Below are positions 43,311 through 54,159 of a stretch of DNA of 64,000 nt, one piece after another. Within the stretch, counting starts at the first letter, position 1, and each line of letters starts with the position of its first letter. The translations under genes were made by a program, and so were the position numbers. The notes beneath the pieces are model-generated. The model was not told the origin of the DNA. It did no database searches and worked only from the letters and a program-made list of their open reading frames with translations. Origin of the DNA: Mesodorylaimus sp. YZB2_4 (lineage: Eukaryota > Nematoda > Enoplea > Dorylaimida > Dorylaimidae); NCBI GenBank assembly GCA_030248295.1, contig JASANH010000781.1, positions 496,001 to 560,000 on the forward strand, written 5' to 3'.

Positions 43311-45589
43311 GCATGCATATGCACTAGCCAAAGAACTGACCGCATTTATTTTTATGCAGTAATGCCTTCAGGTTCAATGGCACAGCGTAATCTCGCACTA
43401 AAACCTGAGCTACATCTATCATGCGGCATAAAACCATTTTTGGAAAGATGCGCAAAGTTTGACTGACTACAGCACTCGGGTGCTGCACACGGCCTACTAG
43501 GTATAAAATACACGCGCCAACAGGCAGCCCCCACCCGCGACCTTTCGAAAAGTGATGACCAGCCCAGGCGTACAGTAGCGCCCCCTCATCCGGCCATCCT
43601 CTAAAAGTAGAATTCTTGCACAGGTGGCAAAAACATTTTAGAGCATTTGAAAATGGTGAAGTGCCAGTCTTGCAACACGCTGTCTCAAAAAGCTAAGAAG
43701 CCTTCTAAGTCCCTACTACTAAATCTAATCGCACTCACCTCTCGAACTCCTTCAATTGTTCCAAATTGAATCCACAGCCCACTCAACCACACATTTTCCA
43801 GACACTAGCAAACAAGGCTAATATTAGATGCAGCGACAAAAAAGGATGCACTCGGCGACACGTTCCTTCAATCCAATACTGACTAGACAAGGACCGAGAA
43901 CGCTTTTGTCTCTGCCAGCCACCGGCTTGGTTCCAAAATCGAAAGCGCTCCGATAAGCAAATGGTGTCAGATTATATGCATTTGGCTTGTTTTTCGCCAA
44001 CCAACCCGGCTCCAGCATCCAAAACGCCGCCTCCTTTTCTCATCAGCTCTGCCCTCCCTCTCCTCCCAACAAGCCCCGGCCCGGACCGGCGGCTCGGCTT
44101 CATTTATTCGGTGTGTAGTGAATCAATAGTAGGCAAATTAGGCTTCCTCCCGAAAATGCTGTCCGTCGTGCACATAAGGGGCATCCGAATGAGAGAAGAG
44201 ACACGATTGGATCTTTTCTAGCTCATTGCTTATACCACTGACCGCCCGCCCGCCCGCTGGCCTTCCTATTCCCAAAACACACCCCGGGCCAGCCGAGCTT
44301 TCATAAGCTAGTCTGGCCAGTAATTGCATCAAATGGCGTAATATTATGCGCGCGCGCACTCGAATTTCCCTTCGCCGTCGCAACCAATAAAGCAAACGCA
44401 AAAATGCCAGACCGGAATTGGAGGCCGAGAAGGACTATGACTAGCTTTACTAGCTTCTTCGGACCATCTTCTCTCTTCAACGGGCGCTAATTGCTAGCCT
44501 TCTCGAAACTCGTCCCCCGTGCAAGGGCGATTGAAAGAGAAGATTTGCCAGCTAGTCGTTTGCATAGATAAATACGCATCTAACGACTCGGCCTGCCTTG
44601 ATTGACAGTGGGAGTAAATAAGATCAGTCCTCGGGGCCAATCCCACAGATAGTGCCAGCTAGCTGACCGAGGTCGCGCCTAAGCTCACGACGTCAGCCGA
44701 GTACAACCTAGCGCGATGACTAACGCACCAAAATAGGAATAAGAAATCCTCCGTCTTCCCTTCACATCATCAGATCGTGAGGAAAGATATTTTTTGAATA
44801 CGCTCCATATCTTGCCTTCTTTTCGAAGCCCCCCAACTCGTTCTACAAATTTTAATATTTGCAAAGTCAGGCATCGTCAATCGAAGAATTGTTACTCTGC
44901 TAGAAACAGTGGAAACACGAGTCCTTCCAAGGACGCCAGAAGCGGAAAAAGCAGGACAAGACACACTCTACTCGAGCCAGTTATTTGCTTTCCTCTGGCT
45001 GCTTTAGTTCCTGTTCAGAATTCGCTCCTGGTGGCCCATTGTTCCTAACTGATTTCAAACAAGTGCTCAGCGTTTCATTGATTTGAAAGTACGTTTTTCA
45101 ACAAAGCTGCTTTCAAAAATATGTCTAGTTTTGATTGAAATCAAGAAAAGTTTGAAGGAGCCGAGGGTAAAAAAGTTTGAAGTCTCAACGCTTTGTCTAG
45201 AAACTCAGTCAGTTTTTTGCAGATTACAAATCATTTTAAGCTTGCGGCTCCTGGCAAATGTGCCAGTTTTTACAAAAAACAGCATTCAGCTAGAAATATT
45301 ATCTTGACAAGTTGATGAAACTGCCACTAGTCGGTAAAAGTAAAGTCAATTGCATAAATTTTGCAGACTCCATAAAAATGTGGAAAAGCGAACTTTGAGT
45401 CAAATGTCTATTCAGTCTATGCTCAGTGTCCAGTTGGTTATTTGCATGCAGTAGCGCGATGTTGTACAGTTGAAGCAGGAGACAAGCATATAACATGCTG
45501 TAGGTATGCAATGACAGCCAGATAAGGCACCGTCTGGCACTACGTTCAAAACATGATATGACCCCAGCCCAGGCAGTCTGCAACCAGGC

Positions 45590-45690
45590 ATGGCAAGCGG
45601 TCCAGGACAATCGGGGAAGTCCTGGAGGGAGGCTGCCGATCCAAAACCTCTGACTGGAGGAGGTAAGTCTTACGGCTATATACCTGTTTT
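45590..45690 (+). repeat. GC-rich dispersed repeat, partial copy
   Basis: GGGAGGCTGCCGATCC, AAAACCTCTGACTGGAGGAGG and TAAGTCTTACGGCTATAT..CCTG match the first half of the copies at 17565 and 60300. Confidence 0.5.
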
Positions 45691-46152
45691 ATTTGAGAGT
45701 ATACTCGAACCCTAACTTTCACGAACCAGGGGCACCTCGGAAACATTGTTTGGAAATAGCCCCAAGGTGGGGAACTGTTTAAGAGAAATTCAAATGTACA
45801 TATTTTAAGGGAGTCAGCAGAGCAAGTCTCGCATTGCAGTACACAGCAGCTGTCGGACACCGCACACACCTCGCCAGGAAAAAATATCAGGGGAGTAAAT
45901 CATACCGAATGGGCCCATGGGGAAGAAGTAAAGGAGCCCATGGTAATCATAGAATCTTTTTATTGTACTCCACCAAGAATTCAAAATGCGCACTGTAGAA
46001 GAGGAGTTCTCTCACTGCCAGTGTGGGCTTACCACCCCCCTGGTGGCATCACCGCAATACAGGGATGCCATGATGTTGGCCATATGGTCATGAAATACTC
46101 ATGGCATTCTGATATGTCATGGTGTTTTACTCATGGCATATCAGATTGAAGA

Positions 46153-46253
46153 AGTACGCACAAACTTGCAGTCTATAAGTATCGTCTCCTGGAGCAGGGT
46201 AATCGGCCGCTCGAAAAGCTCTGGCTGGAAGTGCTGGTTACTTTGAAGCAGAG
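46153..46253 (-). repeat. 100-bp direct duplicate, copy 1 (exon-like, damaged)
   Basis: It matches 46793-46893 at about nine bases in ten. The minus strand reads LLQSNQHFQPELFERPITLL with QETILIDCKFV. Its donor site, gtaagt in the other copy, is gtactt here, so this copy is probably the broken one. Confidence 0.55.
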
Positions 46254-46563
46254 ATGACAATACAGGGGTTGACGCGGTGTGGAAATCGCTTTCATGCAGA
46301 CACTCGTCTCATATGAGCTCAAAAGCAAAAACAATTTCGCAATTCGACGTCAGTGAAAATGTGATTGGAGGTGCCGACAACCACAGTTTCTGGCTCTGGC
46401 CGCACTCTGTCGAGTTACAAGATAGCACTATGCAAGCCCACTTTACACCACCCTCAGCGAAATACAAGTTGGAGTCATCTCTCGCCATTGACATTTTTAT
46501 GTTTTGTCTTTTTCCATGTCTAGTCCAGCTTTCTGTAAGCTGCGAAGGCTATCTAAACTCAGT

Positions 46564-46581
46564 CCCCCCCCCCCCCCCCCC
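46564..46581 (+). repeat. Poly-C run, 18 bases
   Basis: An unbroken run of 18 C; it lies between the two copies of the 100-bp duplicate. Confidence 0.9.
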
Positions 46582-46792
46582 ACATGATCGCAGTCAGCAG
46601 CCGGAAAAAAGTTATCTTTTAGCACAATATGTTGGAACAACTTACGAGTAAGGCGACGACTGTAAGCATAGGAACAAAAACATACTGTACTGTCTATTCA
46701 TAAAGCATGGGCAAAGGTGGCTCGGAATAACACCATTCTGCAGCGAAGGCGACCACTTACTTAAACTAACTTTTACTCACATTCATGTGGCA

Positions 46793-46893
46793 CTTACGCA
46801 CAAACTTGCAGTCGATAAGCATCGTCTCTCGGAGCAGGGTAATCGGCCGTTCGAAAAGCTCCTGCTGAAAGTGCTGGTTACTTTGTAGCACAA
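46793..46893 (-). CDS. Candidate exon, 100-bp duplicate, copy 2
   Basis: The minus strand reads LLQSNQHFQQELFERPITLL with RETMLIDCKFV and ends at a strong donor TTTGTGC|gtaagt. The same peptide, with conservative changes, exists in copy 1 about 640 bp away. Conservation of peptide plus donor suggests an exon of a duplicated gene; the other exons are not found and the acceptor is not clear. Confidence 0.4.
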
Positions 46894-49038
46894 ATGAGCT
46901 TCAGTTAGATTGGTCGAATGGAAGCCTAGCAGGACCCATCGTGCACAGGGCGCGTGCACCTGGGGTAGTTGCAAGAATTGCAAAAACTCGATCACGTTAC
47001 AATCTCAAACAGTCCGCCAGCAGCCCTGATAACAACTGCCAACCAGTCTAAACATCAGAATTTGGCGCAAGGCGGGTGCTTTTTTCAACTTCTACCGCGG
47101 AATTTTCCTTATTTAAATGCTTATCGAGTTTGTAAATGTGTGCCAAAAATGTTTCACGTCAGCGATAGTACTGAACCCGCCGCATTTTTTAAAAGATTTC
47201 CGCCTCTTCTAACTCCAAATAACTCCTTTTTTGCACACAACAGGCATGAAACTATTTTATCATTTTACTAGCTTCACTTTCCCGCGCCTGCATTCATGAG
47301 AAACTTGATATACGCATTTGGAATGGTCCCGGCTGGCAGCTGTGCTTATTTGCGGCAGTCGATCTTTATCTACGCTGCGAAGGTCGTTGCCGCTCGGCGT
47401 TTTCTCTCTTGCTTGGTTGCACAACTGTAAGAGAGAACCGATTTTCCCATCATTTTCCAATATAAAGTTTTTCTATTCTTGTCTTGATTATTTTTTAACA
47501 TTTATAGTAAGTGACAGGCCGAAATTTGTTGCTTCTGTGCAGCATGCAAAACTGGACTAAGAATTTTCTGATTCTGACACAGTATATCGGCCGTATGTAC
47601 TGAAAAGTATTTATCTTTCTGAACAATAAGTCATTTTTAATTTTGGTGATGTCATATATAAATATACCTAAAAAAATCTTTCCGCTGGATCCGTAGCACA
47701 AAAAGAGTTTTCTGGGTTCTGTTTTTTCTGTTGCAATTGAGCAATATTGTGCAATTGTTGTTTTTCCATAAATTCTAGCTTCAAATACTGCACATATATT
47801 ATATGAAAACGATTCTTTTAGAGATCATCCTTTCAATTCCCTTATTTGGCCTAATTGATTCTAATTCACTTACTTTTCGAAATTCACATTTCCCAGTGCC
47901 CATATCCTTCCAACTCCCCAGGCTATAACGATAAGCCACCTGTGCCTAATTCTGGATCGTGCTAAGTACCCATAGTATAACTTATTTCGACACACTGCTT
48001 GCTTAAACGTGGTACTTATTTTTGGTACACTTTAGTAGAAATTGATCTTTGCGAATGACTATTGCATATTTCATATTGATCTCATATTTTGGTTTTGCAA
48101 ATGAAATTCAGAAGCTCTTCAGAATATTTCTGCATCAAGTTGATAAATTTAAGATAAAAGACTATAGCCTTTTTGCAGAAGTCTACAGTTCATCCGATAA
48201 GATCTTGCAAAATTGCTGGCCTTGGCTGATACTTTTCCACCCAAACAGTACATTTCAGGCCTACCTTTTTTGGTACTTAGGAAGCGGGTTGAAACGGGCT
48301 CTAACCAGTACTTTGCCTACTTCTATGTCACTTTAATCGAATGGCTGGCATAACTGGGAAAACTTGATTTTTCTCATGTCCATGTAGAAATTGATATTAT
48401 AGTGGTGGTAAAATCGGGGCGCCGCGCTCTGTCGCTGACTGGTTTCAAGCGCACGAGCCCGATTTTGCCGACTGGGACTGTGTGTCTGTTATGCCTTGTC
48501 CTATCCTACCTGTTCAAAATGAACTCTTATTATAAAATAGTCTGGCTGGCTGCGCTCGTAAATGTTTGCTTAGTTTTCAAATACTTTCAAGCTCGTCTGC
48601 CGCTGTTCAGCTTCTGCCTTCTTCCTACACGGCGATAGTAGACCGAACGGTAGGGCGGAGGCACCGTACTTTTTATGCGCCCACCGTTCACTCTACTTGT
48701 TTTGGATTGATAGCGGATAAAATCTTTTAATAGGCTTTTGCGTTTATGAGAAAATAAAGTGATAGGATGCAATGGGTGGGTCGTTCAGGCGGGAGATAAT
48801 ACGCCTTTCGGTGTTGATAAAGTTGCATGGGGTGGGGCTGAAAATTTTATTTCGTCACCTGAAAGCATCAAAATGAGTCGAAAGTAAACGTTTTAGTTTT
48901 CAAAACCTTGTTTTTTGTGTTTTGGCGCGAAATTTTCAAAATAGTGATGCCGCCATTTGGATCCTGATCATTTTTTATTTACCTTAGTGATTCCAGCTGC
49001 CGTACAAATAATTTCAGCGTCTTTTCTATTCTGCCATT

Positions 49039-49134
49039 ATGGAAAATGCTCTTTGCAGAGATTGCTTGTTCAAGCGCATTCCGAAACAGCCTCGGGTGAA
49101 CATGTGTAGAGAATGCCGTTTTAGTTTTCCATGA
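49039..49134 (+). CDS. Candidate small ORF (31 aa) with two CxxC pairs
   Basis: The frame reads MENALCRDCLFKRIPKQPRV then NMCRECRFSFP and stops at 49132. Two CxxC pairs 18 residues apart are spaced like a small zinc-binding module (CRDC...CREC), and the peptide is strongly basic. It may be a first exon or a stand-alone microprotein, or chance. No homolog known to me. Confidence 0.25.
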   Translation: MENALCRDCLFKRIPKQPRVNMCRECRFSFP

Positions 49135-49860
49135 TCTCGCTTAAAGTTTTCTGCTCTGGCAGTCGAGGAGTAGTTGCAGGCAGGTGCGTCGGGCTGGTCG
49201 CTGTAGTCGGAGAAGGTTCAGGCAGTCGAGATAGATTTATCGTTGGTAGGCTGTCTCTATGATTGGGTAATGGTGTCAAAGGTTTTATTACTAAAGTCAC
49301 TCGGAAAGTCGTTTGATTCTTTAGGGTCCTCTGAGGAGTTTCGGGCTTTCTGCAATCTCTTGTGTCTTTTCGGAAGATGTGATCATCAGAACTTCATAAA
49401 CTTCATGATCACTCTGAATGCAGAAATTGCAGAAAGTTCAAGATTTGCACAGAATCTTGAATCTCCATGTAGCCGCCAGTTGGATTTCTGACAATGATTT
49501 CTTAGAATTTGAAATCCAATATCGAAACTTGGTATCATAATTTTTTTTAGGCAGGTTTTCCACAGCACAGTATCCGTGACTAAAGCCAGTGGCGGGGAAG
49601 TTTGACTTTCGGCTTATTGGTAGGCTCAGACTGAAGATTAAAGAGCTTACGCTTGATCTACCGAGGAGCAGGACGGCATCCAGGGGCTGGCGAATCTGAC
49701 TCCACCACTTTTTGAGTGCAAATCAACCAAGACTTTAGGCTTCAAAATATTGGCTGAAGCTGAAATAATGAAGGGATTAACAACTTACCAACCTTCTTTA
49801 TAAAATTTTTTGCAAATTTCGCTCAGAAACTTAATAGATCGACGATGCGAGAGGGATCAA
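49135..49860. other. Intergenic
   Basis: Nothing supported as a gene or a known repeat. Confidence 0.4.
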
Positions 49861-49861
49861 A

Positions 49862-50290
49862 GCCATGGCTATATATTTGTAATAAATTACTGGCTCTCAC
49901 CCCTGAAACTGGCTGGCGGGCAACGATGACGTCCCAGCGAGATAGAGAAGGAATCGAAAAATTCTGAAAAGGGCAAAAGATTCACCATGTGCGATTTTTT
50001 CCGACTATTTTCATTTCAGTTAAGTTGGACAAGATGCCGAGAAGTTCGCATCAAAAGGCTATACAGTAAAATTACACGCAGTTTGAGTGCGCCACTTCAA
50101 GTATTGTGAAGTTTTCGTAGCATTCTGATGCTAACTTCTCGGCTTCCTCTCCAAATTAAGTGAAATGAAAATCTCCATGGGTAAATCCCATACGGTGAAT
50201 CTTTTGCCGTTTCCAGAATTTTTCGAGTCCCTCGATTCTATTTCGATGCTATCTCGCTGGGAAGTCATCGTTGCTCGCGGCCGGCGCCCA
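49862..50290. mobile_element. Fold-back element A
   Basis: The left segment (CAACGATGACGTCCCAGCGA, GAAAAATTCTG, GGCAAAAGATTCACC, GCCGAGAAGTTCGCATC) is answered in inverted order by GATGCTAACTTCTCGGC, GGTGAATCTTTTGCC, CAGAATTTTTCGAG and TCGCTGGGAAGTCATCGTTG. The centre is near 50100 and each arm is about 180 bp. Confidence 0.7.
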
Positions 50291-50308
50291 CCATTTTCAG
50301 GGTGGAAG

Positions 50309-50827
50309 CCATGGTTATACTATACGTGATAAATCACTGGCTCGCACCGACGCGGGCGCCCCCTAACGGTATGAATCAGTCAGCGTGTCCGGCATTCTCC
50401 ATGAAAGCCCGGAAAGGAATGATAACATATGAACAGTGCCAAGAGGCATGAAATCAGTCAAATGTGGACAATTTGAGCCGTCTTCACGTTTGGGCGAAAA
50501 CATCATTATTTTGAATTTGCCGCCAATCAGGTTCGAAGGCATACTGTACAAAGCTGCGCAATATAGTCAGCTTGCCGCATCCTAGCAGACGGGACTGATA
50601 AGAACCTGATTGGCGGCAAATTCAAAATGATGATGTTTTCGCCCAAATGTGACGACGGCTTAAATTGTCCACATTTGACTTACTCCATGCCTCTTGGCAC
50701 TGTTTATTTGTTATCATTCCTTTCCGGGCTTTCATGGAGAATGCCGGCCCCGCTGACTGATTCATACCGTTAGGGGGCGCCCGCGTCGGTGCGAGCCAGT
50801 GATTTATCACATATAGTATAGCCATGG
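50309..50827. mobile_element. Fold-back element B
   Basis: The arms (about 50309-50534 and 50600-50827) are near-perfect inverted copies: CCATGGTTATACTATACGTG, a GTGCGAGCCAGTGATTTAT-type end, GGCATTCTCCATGAAAGCC, AAGGAATGATAAC, AACAGTGCCAAGAGGCATG, CAAATGTGGACAATTTGAGC and GCCGCCAATCAG pair with their complements. The 65-bp centre is unrelated. A single-arm copy lies at 53100-53312. A and B share the terminal words CCATGG.TATA and GATAAATCACTGGCTCGCACC, so they belong to one family. Confidence 0.8.
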
Positions 50828-51318
50828 TGGAAGCTGCGCGCACTCTGATGCCAGCACACTTGTTCCCGCCAAAGCCTAAGCATCTACCGTACTTCCCCCA
50901 GTTTCAAATAAAGGTGGACAGTAAAGTCAGTTTTGAGAAACTTATTTGACTAACAACTCTGATTTTTGGTGCAAAATCTGAAACAGGGTCCAAGTTTTGT
51001 TTTTCTCCGCGATCTCCTAAAGTTTTTAGTTGTTATACTGCACTGTAGATTTCTTACCAGAGCTCGGAGTTCTTCAATCTGCAGCCCAGCGTCAGATATG
51101 TATCAATTATCAATTACCTAAGACCTCGTTCCAAAAATAGTTTCTCCACGTTTCTCATCTCATACTTTACCTCGCTTTCAGATTTGTGGGCACATTTTTC
51201 CGTCGAAAGTCAGGCACCGTATTTTTCGAGGGGCAAAGATAAAAACGAACATTTTTTGGTCATTTGAAAGTTGTATTAATTTCTTTTCTCATCGCAATTT
51301 GAAAAAAAAACCCGAGTA

Positions 51319-51825
51319 ATGAAGTCAATAATCGCAATTTTGATCGTCAGTGCACTTGTCTTCTCCGTTTGTGACGCCGATCAGGAGAAGAGTAGTTCGA
51401 ACTCGACAGTTCGTATGTGTCACGAATGCACTAGCGCTATCGATCCAGGTTGCGCCGATACGTACGAAGGTAGCGAGAAATTTCCGCACGAAGGTAAATT
51501 GAAAGCGAATTATTTACGCGATTGTTCGTCGCCCGATCTGTTACCATACACGAAGCCAGGTGATCCAACGCCGGTGGCGGTCGGCTGTCGTAAAATCTTG
51601 CAAGAAATCGATGGTATAACGCGCGTCGTTCGCCAATGCGCTTATACTCGACCAGATGGGGCGGACGAAGTGAGCGGATTGAAACGTACAGGAAATCAAG
51701 GCGTGCGTCTTTTCTATTACCAATGCCCGATCGATAGATGCAACGGAGCTCACGCTAATTGCGCATCTTTCTTTCTTTTCTCTTTCCTCGCACCTTTCGT
51801 TTTGCTTTTGGTTACACGATGGTAA
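51319..51825 (+). CDS. Ly6/quiver(sleepless)-like GPI-anchored protein, single exon
   Basis: ATG 51319 opens 168 codons. Residues 1-20 are a signal peptide (MKSIIAILIVSALVFSVCDA). The Ly6/QVR-type domain follows: RMCHECTSAIDPGCADTYEG, LRDCSSPDLLPY, VGCRKILQEIDGITRVVRQC, and FYYQCPIDRCNGA, with about ten Cys in the order of the UPAR/Ly6 domain seen in insect quiver/crooked-neck and related proteins. The CN at the end of the domain and the hydrophobic tail (SFFLFSFLAPFVLLLVTRW) predict a GPI signal. Family members modulate K+ channels or receptors at the cell surface or aid septate junction assembly. No intron is present, unlike the other Ly6-like gene in the window. Confidence 0.85.
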   Translation: MKSIIAILIVSALVFSVCDADQEKSSSNSTVRMCHECTSAIDPGCADTYEGSEKFPHEGKLKANYLRDCSSPDLLPYTKPGDPTPVAVGCRKILQEIDGITRVVRQCAYTRPDGADEVSGLKRTGNQGVRLFYYQCPIDRCNGAHANCASFFLFSFLAPFVLLLVTRW

Positions 51826-53099
51826 CTGGCAAGGAGTGGTCATCGGATGAGTGTCAGGTCAGGGTAGGTCATCGCATCGTTTTTGTTACCACTTCAATTT
51901 TGTTACAACCTCTTAAATGGCATGATTATTGTATTTGGATTAGTTCAACTAGTATATCTTTATATTTCCACATATTTACTTTTTTACTGATCAGAAATAA
52001 TAAATTTTAACATATTTTTCTCATATGCAATCTATAAAATTTTGTTTATTCGTGTAGTCGAAAGAATTTCATGACTTGGCCCTACTGCTTGAACTTTTCG
52101 TGTTTATGATTTATTTTCGCTTTTTGAAATTTTCTTTCTCTGCTTAAAAAAAGTTTCTGCAAGCGCAACAAGACAGCTAAAATTTTTTGTTTGCGGTGCT
52201 ATTATTTTAAAAAAGCTTCGATTAGGTTTGATTGGTTGATATGCTCCTGATAACTTAACATTCGATAATTTAGTACATTTGAAGTGATAAAATTTATGTT
52301 TGTTTTATCTCGGCGTCACAATGCGAATATTCGCTTTTCATTCTGGGGGACAGAAATAATTTTTCACATATATATTAGCTAGAATTTATGATAGATTCGG
52401 TCTTTGTGTGTGACAAATAATGTAGATTTAGTGAGAATTCGTCAAAAATATTGATTAGTTGTATGTACTAGTAGTGTTTAAGTGAAGAAAATTTGTGCTA
52501 GCTGATAAGCAATTTAGTCGGTGTCAGAGAATCTCTGCTTGTTCCTGTGTACCGTACTTTTGTGGCTGGAAGAAAATAGACGTCGTTTAGTCATAACAGG
52601 CACGAAAGGCACAGAATACAGCAGAGTATGTCAGGTGATAAAATGGGTTGTGATAAGACAAGTTCAAAAACGAGCTTGTCGAAGATTTTAAGGCTTTACA
52701 AGTCCGTCTGCTGTTGGAGGTCTAAAAAACGTACAGCCGCGTCTTAATTTGAGTTCTAGCGCTAAGAATGGAGTAGGAACAGCTTTTTGCTCAACGAAAG
52801 GCACAGGACAGCCTGGTGCTCATATTCTCTCGTGTTCATAACCTTTGTTTCTGGCGCGTGCACTAATGCAACAGAGAATCGATGCCTTTTTTGATGCGAT
52901 GCACCTGAAACTATATTTTACACCCGACAGATTTGTTACTCTTACGGTTACAGAGCAATGGCTTGGCTGGCCAATGTAATTTTAACGTAAATTTATTGGC
53001 CCATTAAAAAAAAAATTTCCCACCAAAATGAATACTTTCACACCAAATTGAATTAATTTACACCAAATATTTTATTTTGAAGACCTGCGCAGCATGTCT
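51826..53099. other. Intergenic, AT-rich
   Basis: Contains one copy of TGAAACTATATTTTAC (52906-52921). No exon is evident. Confidence 0.45.
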
Positions 53100-53312
53100 A
53101 TTCTATATGTGATAACTCACTGGCTCGCGCCGACGGGGGCGCCCCCTAACGGTAGGAATCAGTCAGCGTGGCCGGCATTCTCCATGAAAGCCTGGAAAGG
53201 AATGATAACAAATGAACAGTGCCAAGGGGCATGAAATCAGTCAAATGTGGACAATTTGAACCGTCATCACGTTTGGGCGGAAACATCATTATTTTGAATT
53301 TGCCGCCAATCA
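53100..53312. repeat. Half copy of fold-back element B
   Basis: It matches one arm of the element at 50309-50534 almost base for base (GGGGGCGCCCCCTAACGGTA, GGCATTCTCCATGAAAGCC, GTTTGGGCGGAAACATCA, TGCCGCCAATCAGC) and then stops. A short GTAAAATATGG motif lies further on at 53752-53762. Confidence 0.8.
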
Positions 53313-53949
53313 GCATCTACTTTAAAAATTTCAACAAGAGGAAAGTCATAATCAAAACTCTTTCAGCTGTCGTCAGTTGTGCTAATCGTAAGAATGCCTC
53401 GCCTCACAGAGCTTTTACACAAAAACGTAAAATCAAAAGCAGCAAATGGTGTGACACAGTAAAAGATTAAAAAATCGAAAATCACCTGTATTTTTGTATA
53501 TATGCATGCACCCACTATTGTATACCGTATTTCTCTAAGCCGTGCGTCCTGTGTAGCTAACTCTTTGCCAAAAGGAACCAGCATCTAAAAATTCACGTGA
53601 CTTATGGCTCCTGCCGATCATCTCCTAGGAGAATCCAGATGAGCTGGTAACATCCGTAGCGCATGACAACAGGCTGCCATGGCTTCTCGCGCAATATTCA
53701 CGCCTGCCGATGACAAAACAAAACAAAAACTCAGTTAGATAAGTAGCATATGTAAAATATGGCTCGCATGGAACGCACCCAATTCGACACGGGCCCCGCG
53801 GCAAACTGGCGGGCGGTGTCGATGACGTGCCTTGAAATATTTGTCCACCAAAAAGGTTAGGTTTACGCGCGCTCTTCGGAAAGTTTTTGTATCTCAGCAA
53901 CGAGCAAGGGAAGCGGTGTAATTTTTTTGCAATTTTTTTAATATTCACG

Positions 53950-53961
53950 CCCCCCCCCCCC
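53950..53961 (+). repeat. Poly-C run, 12 bases
   Basis: An unbroken C run of 12, 22 bases downstream (in gene sense) of the stop of the candidate exon at 53983-54159. Confidence 0.9.
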
Positions 53962-53982
53962 TATCGGCACAAACGCGCTTAG

Positions 53983-54159
53983 TCATTCATCAAACGATTT
54001 GCTAAACATCGATTTTGACAAGTCATCCAAAAGTTTCTTCATGACTGCGACCGCAGCCTCTTTCGTTTTTACGCAAATGTTTTTTTGCACTGTAAAAGAT
54101 TGTGAGACGTTTCCCCCATCAATGTTGACAAACTGCGGCTGTTCAAATTTTGAGCCTTC
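53983..54159 (-). CDS. Candidate terminal exon, unknown protein
   Basis: After an acceptor (ttattcctatag) the minus strand reads KFEQPQFVNIDGGNVSQSFT then VQKNICVKTKEAAVAVMKKL and DDLSKSMFSKSFDE to TGA at 53985-53983, 58 codons in phase 0. The peptide is not low-complexity and has a balanced charge pattern typical of a real protein end. Upstream exons and family are not identified. Confidence 0.35.
   Translation of the reverse strand, partial: EGSKFEQPQFVNIDGGNVSQSFTVQKNICVKTKEAAVAVMKKLLDDLSKSMFSKSFDE

Larger units (their letters stand above)
42131..46152. other. Gene-poor interval upstream of the coiled-coil gene
   Basis: Except for the GTACA-rich block (43125-43310) and a partial GC-rich repeat at 45590-45690, I see no repeat family or exon that I can support. 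Confidence 0.4.
46254..49038. other. Gene-poor interval
   Basis: The duplicate exon and the poly-C run are listed separately. A 78-codon frame at 48402-48638 carries a hydrophobic stretch (GTVCLLCLVLSYLF), but nothing supports it as a gene. GGCGGG and TTTGGCGCGAAATTTT words occur near 48780-48940. Confidence 0.35.

Noticed and set aside
46277-46651. 124-codon frame including a Pro run
   Set aside because: The Pro run is the translated 18-C run; the rest has no recognised feature.
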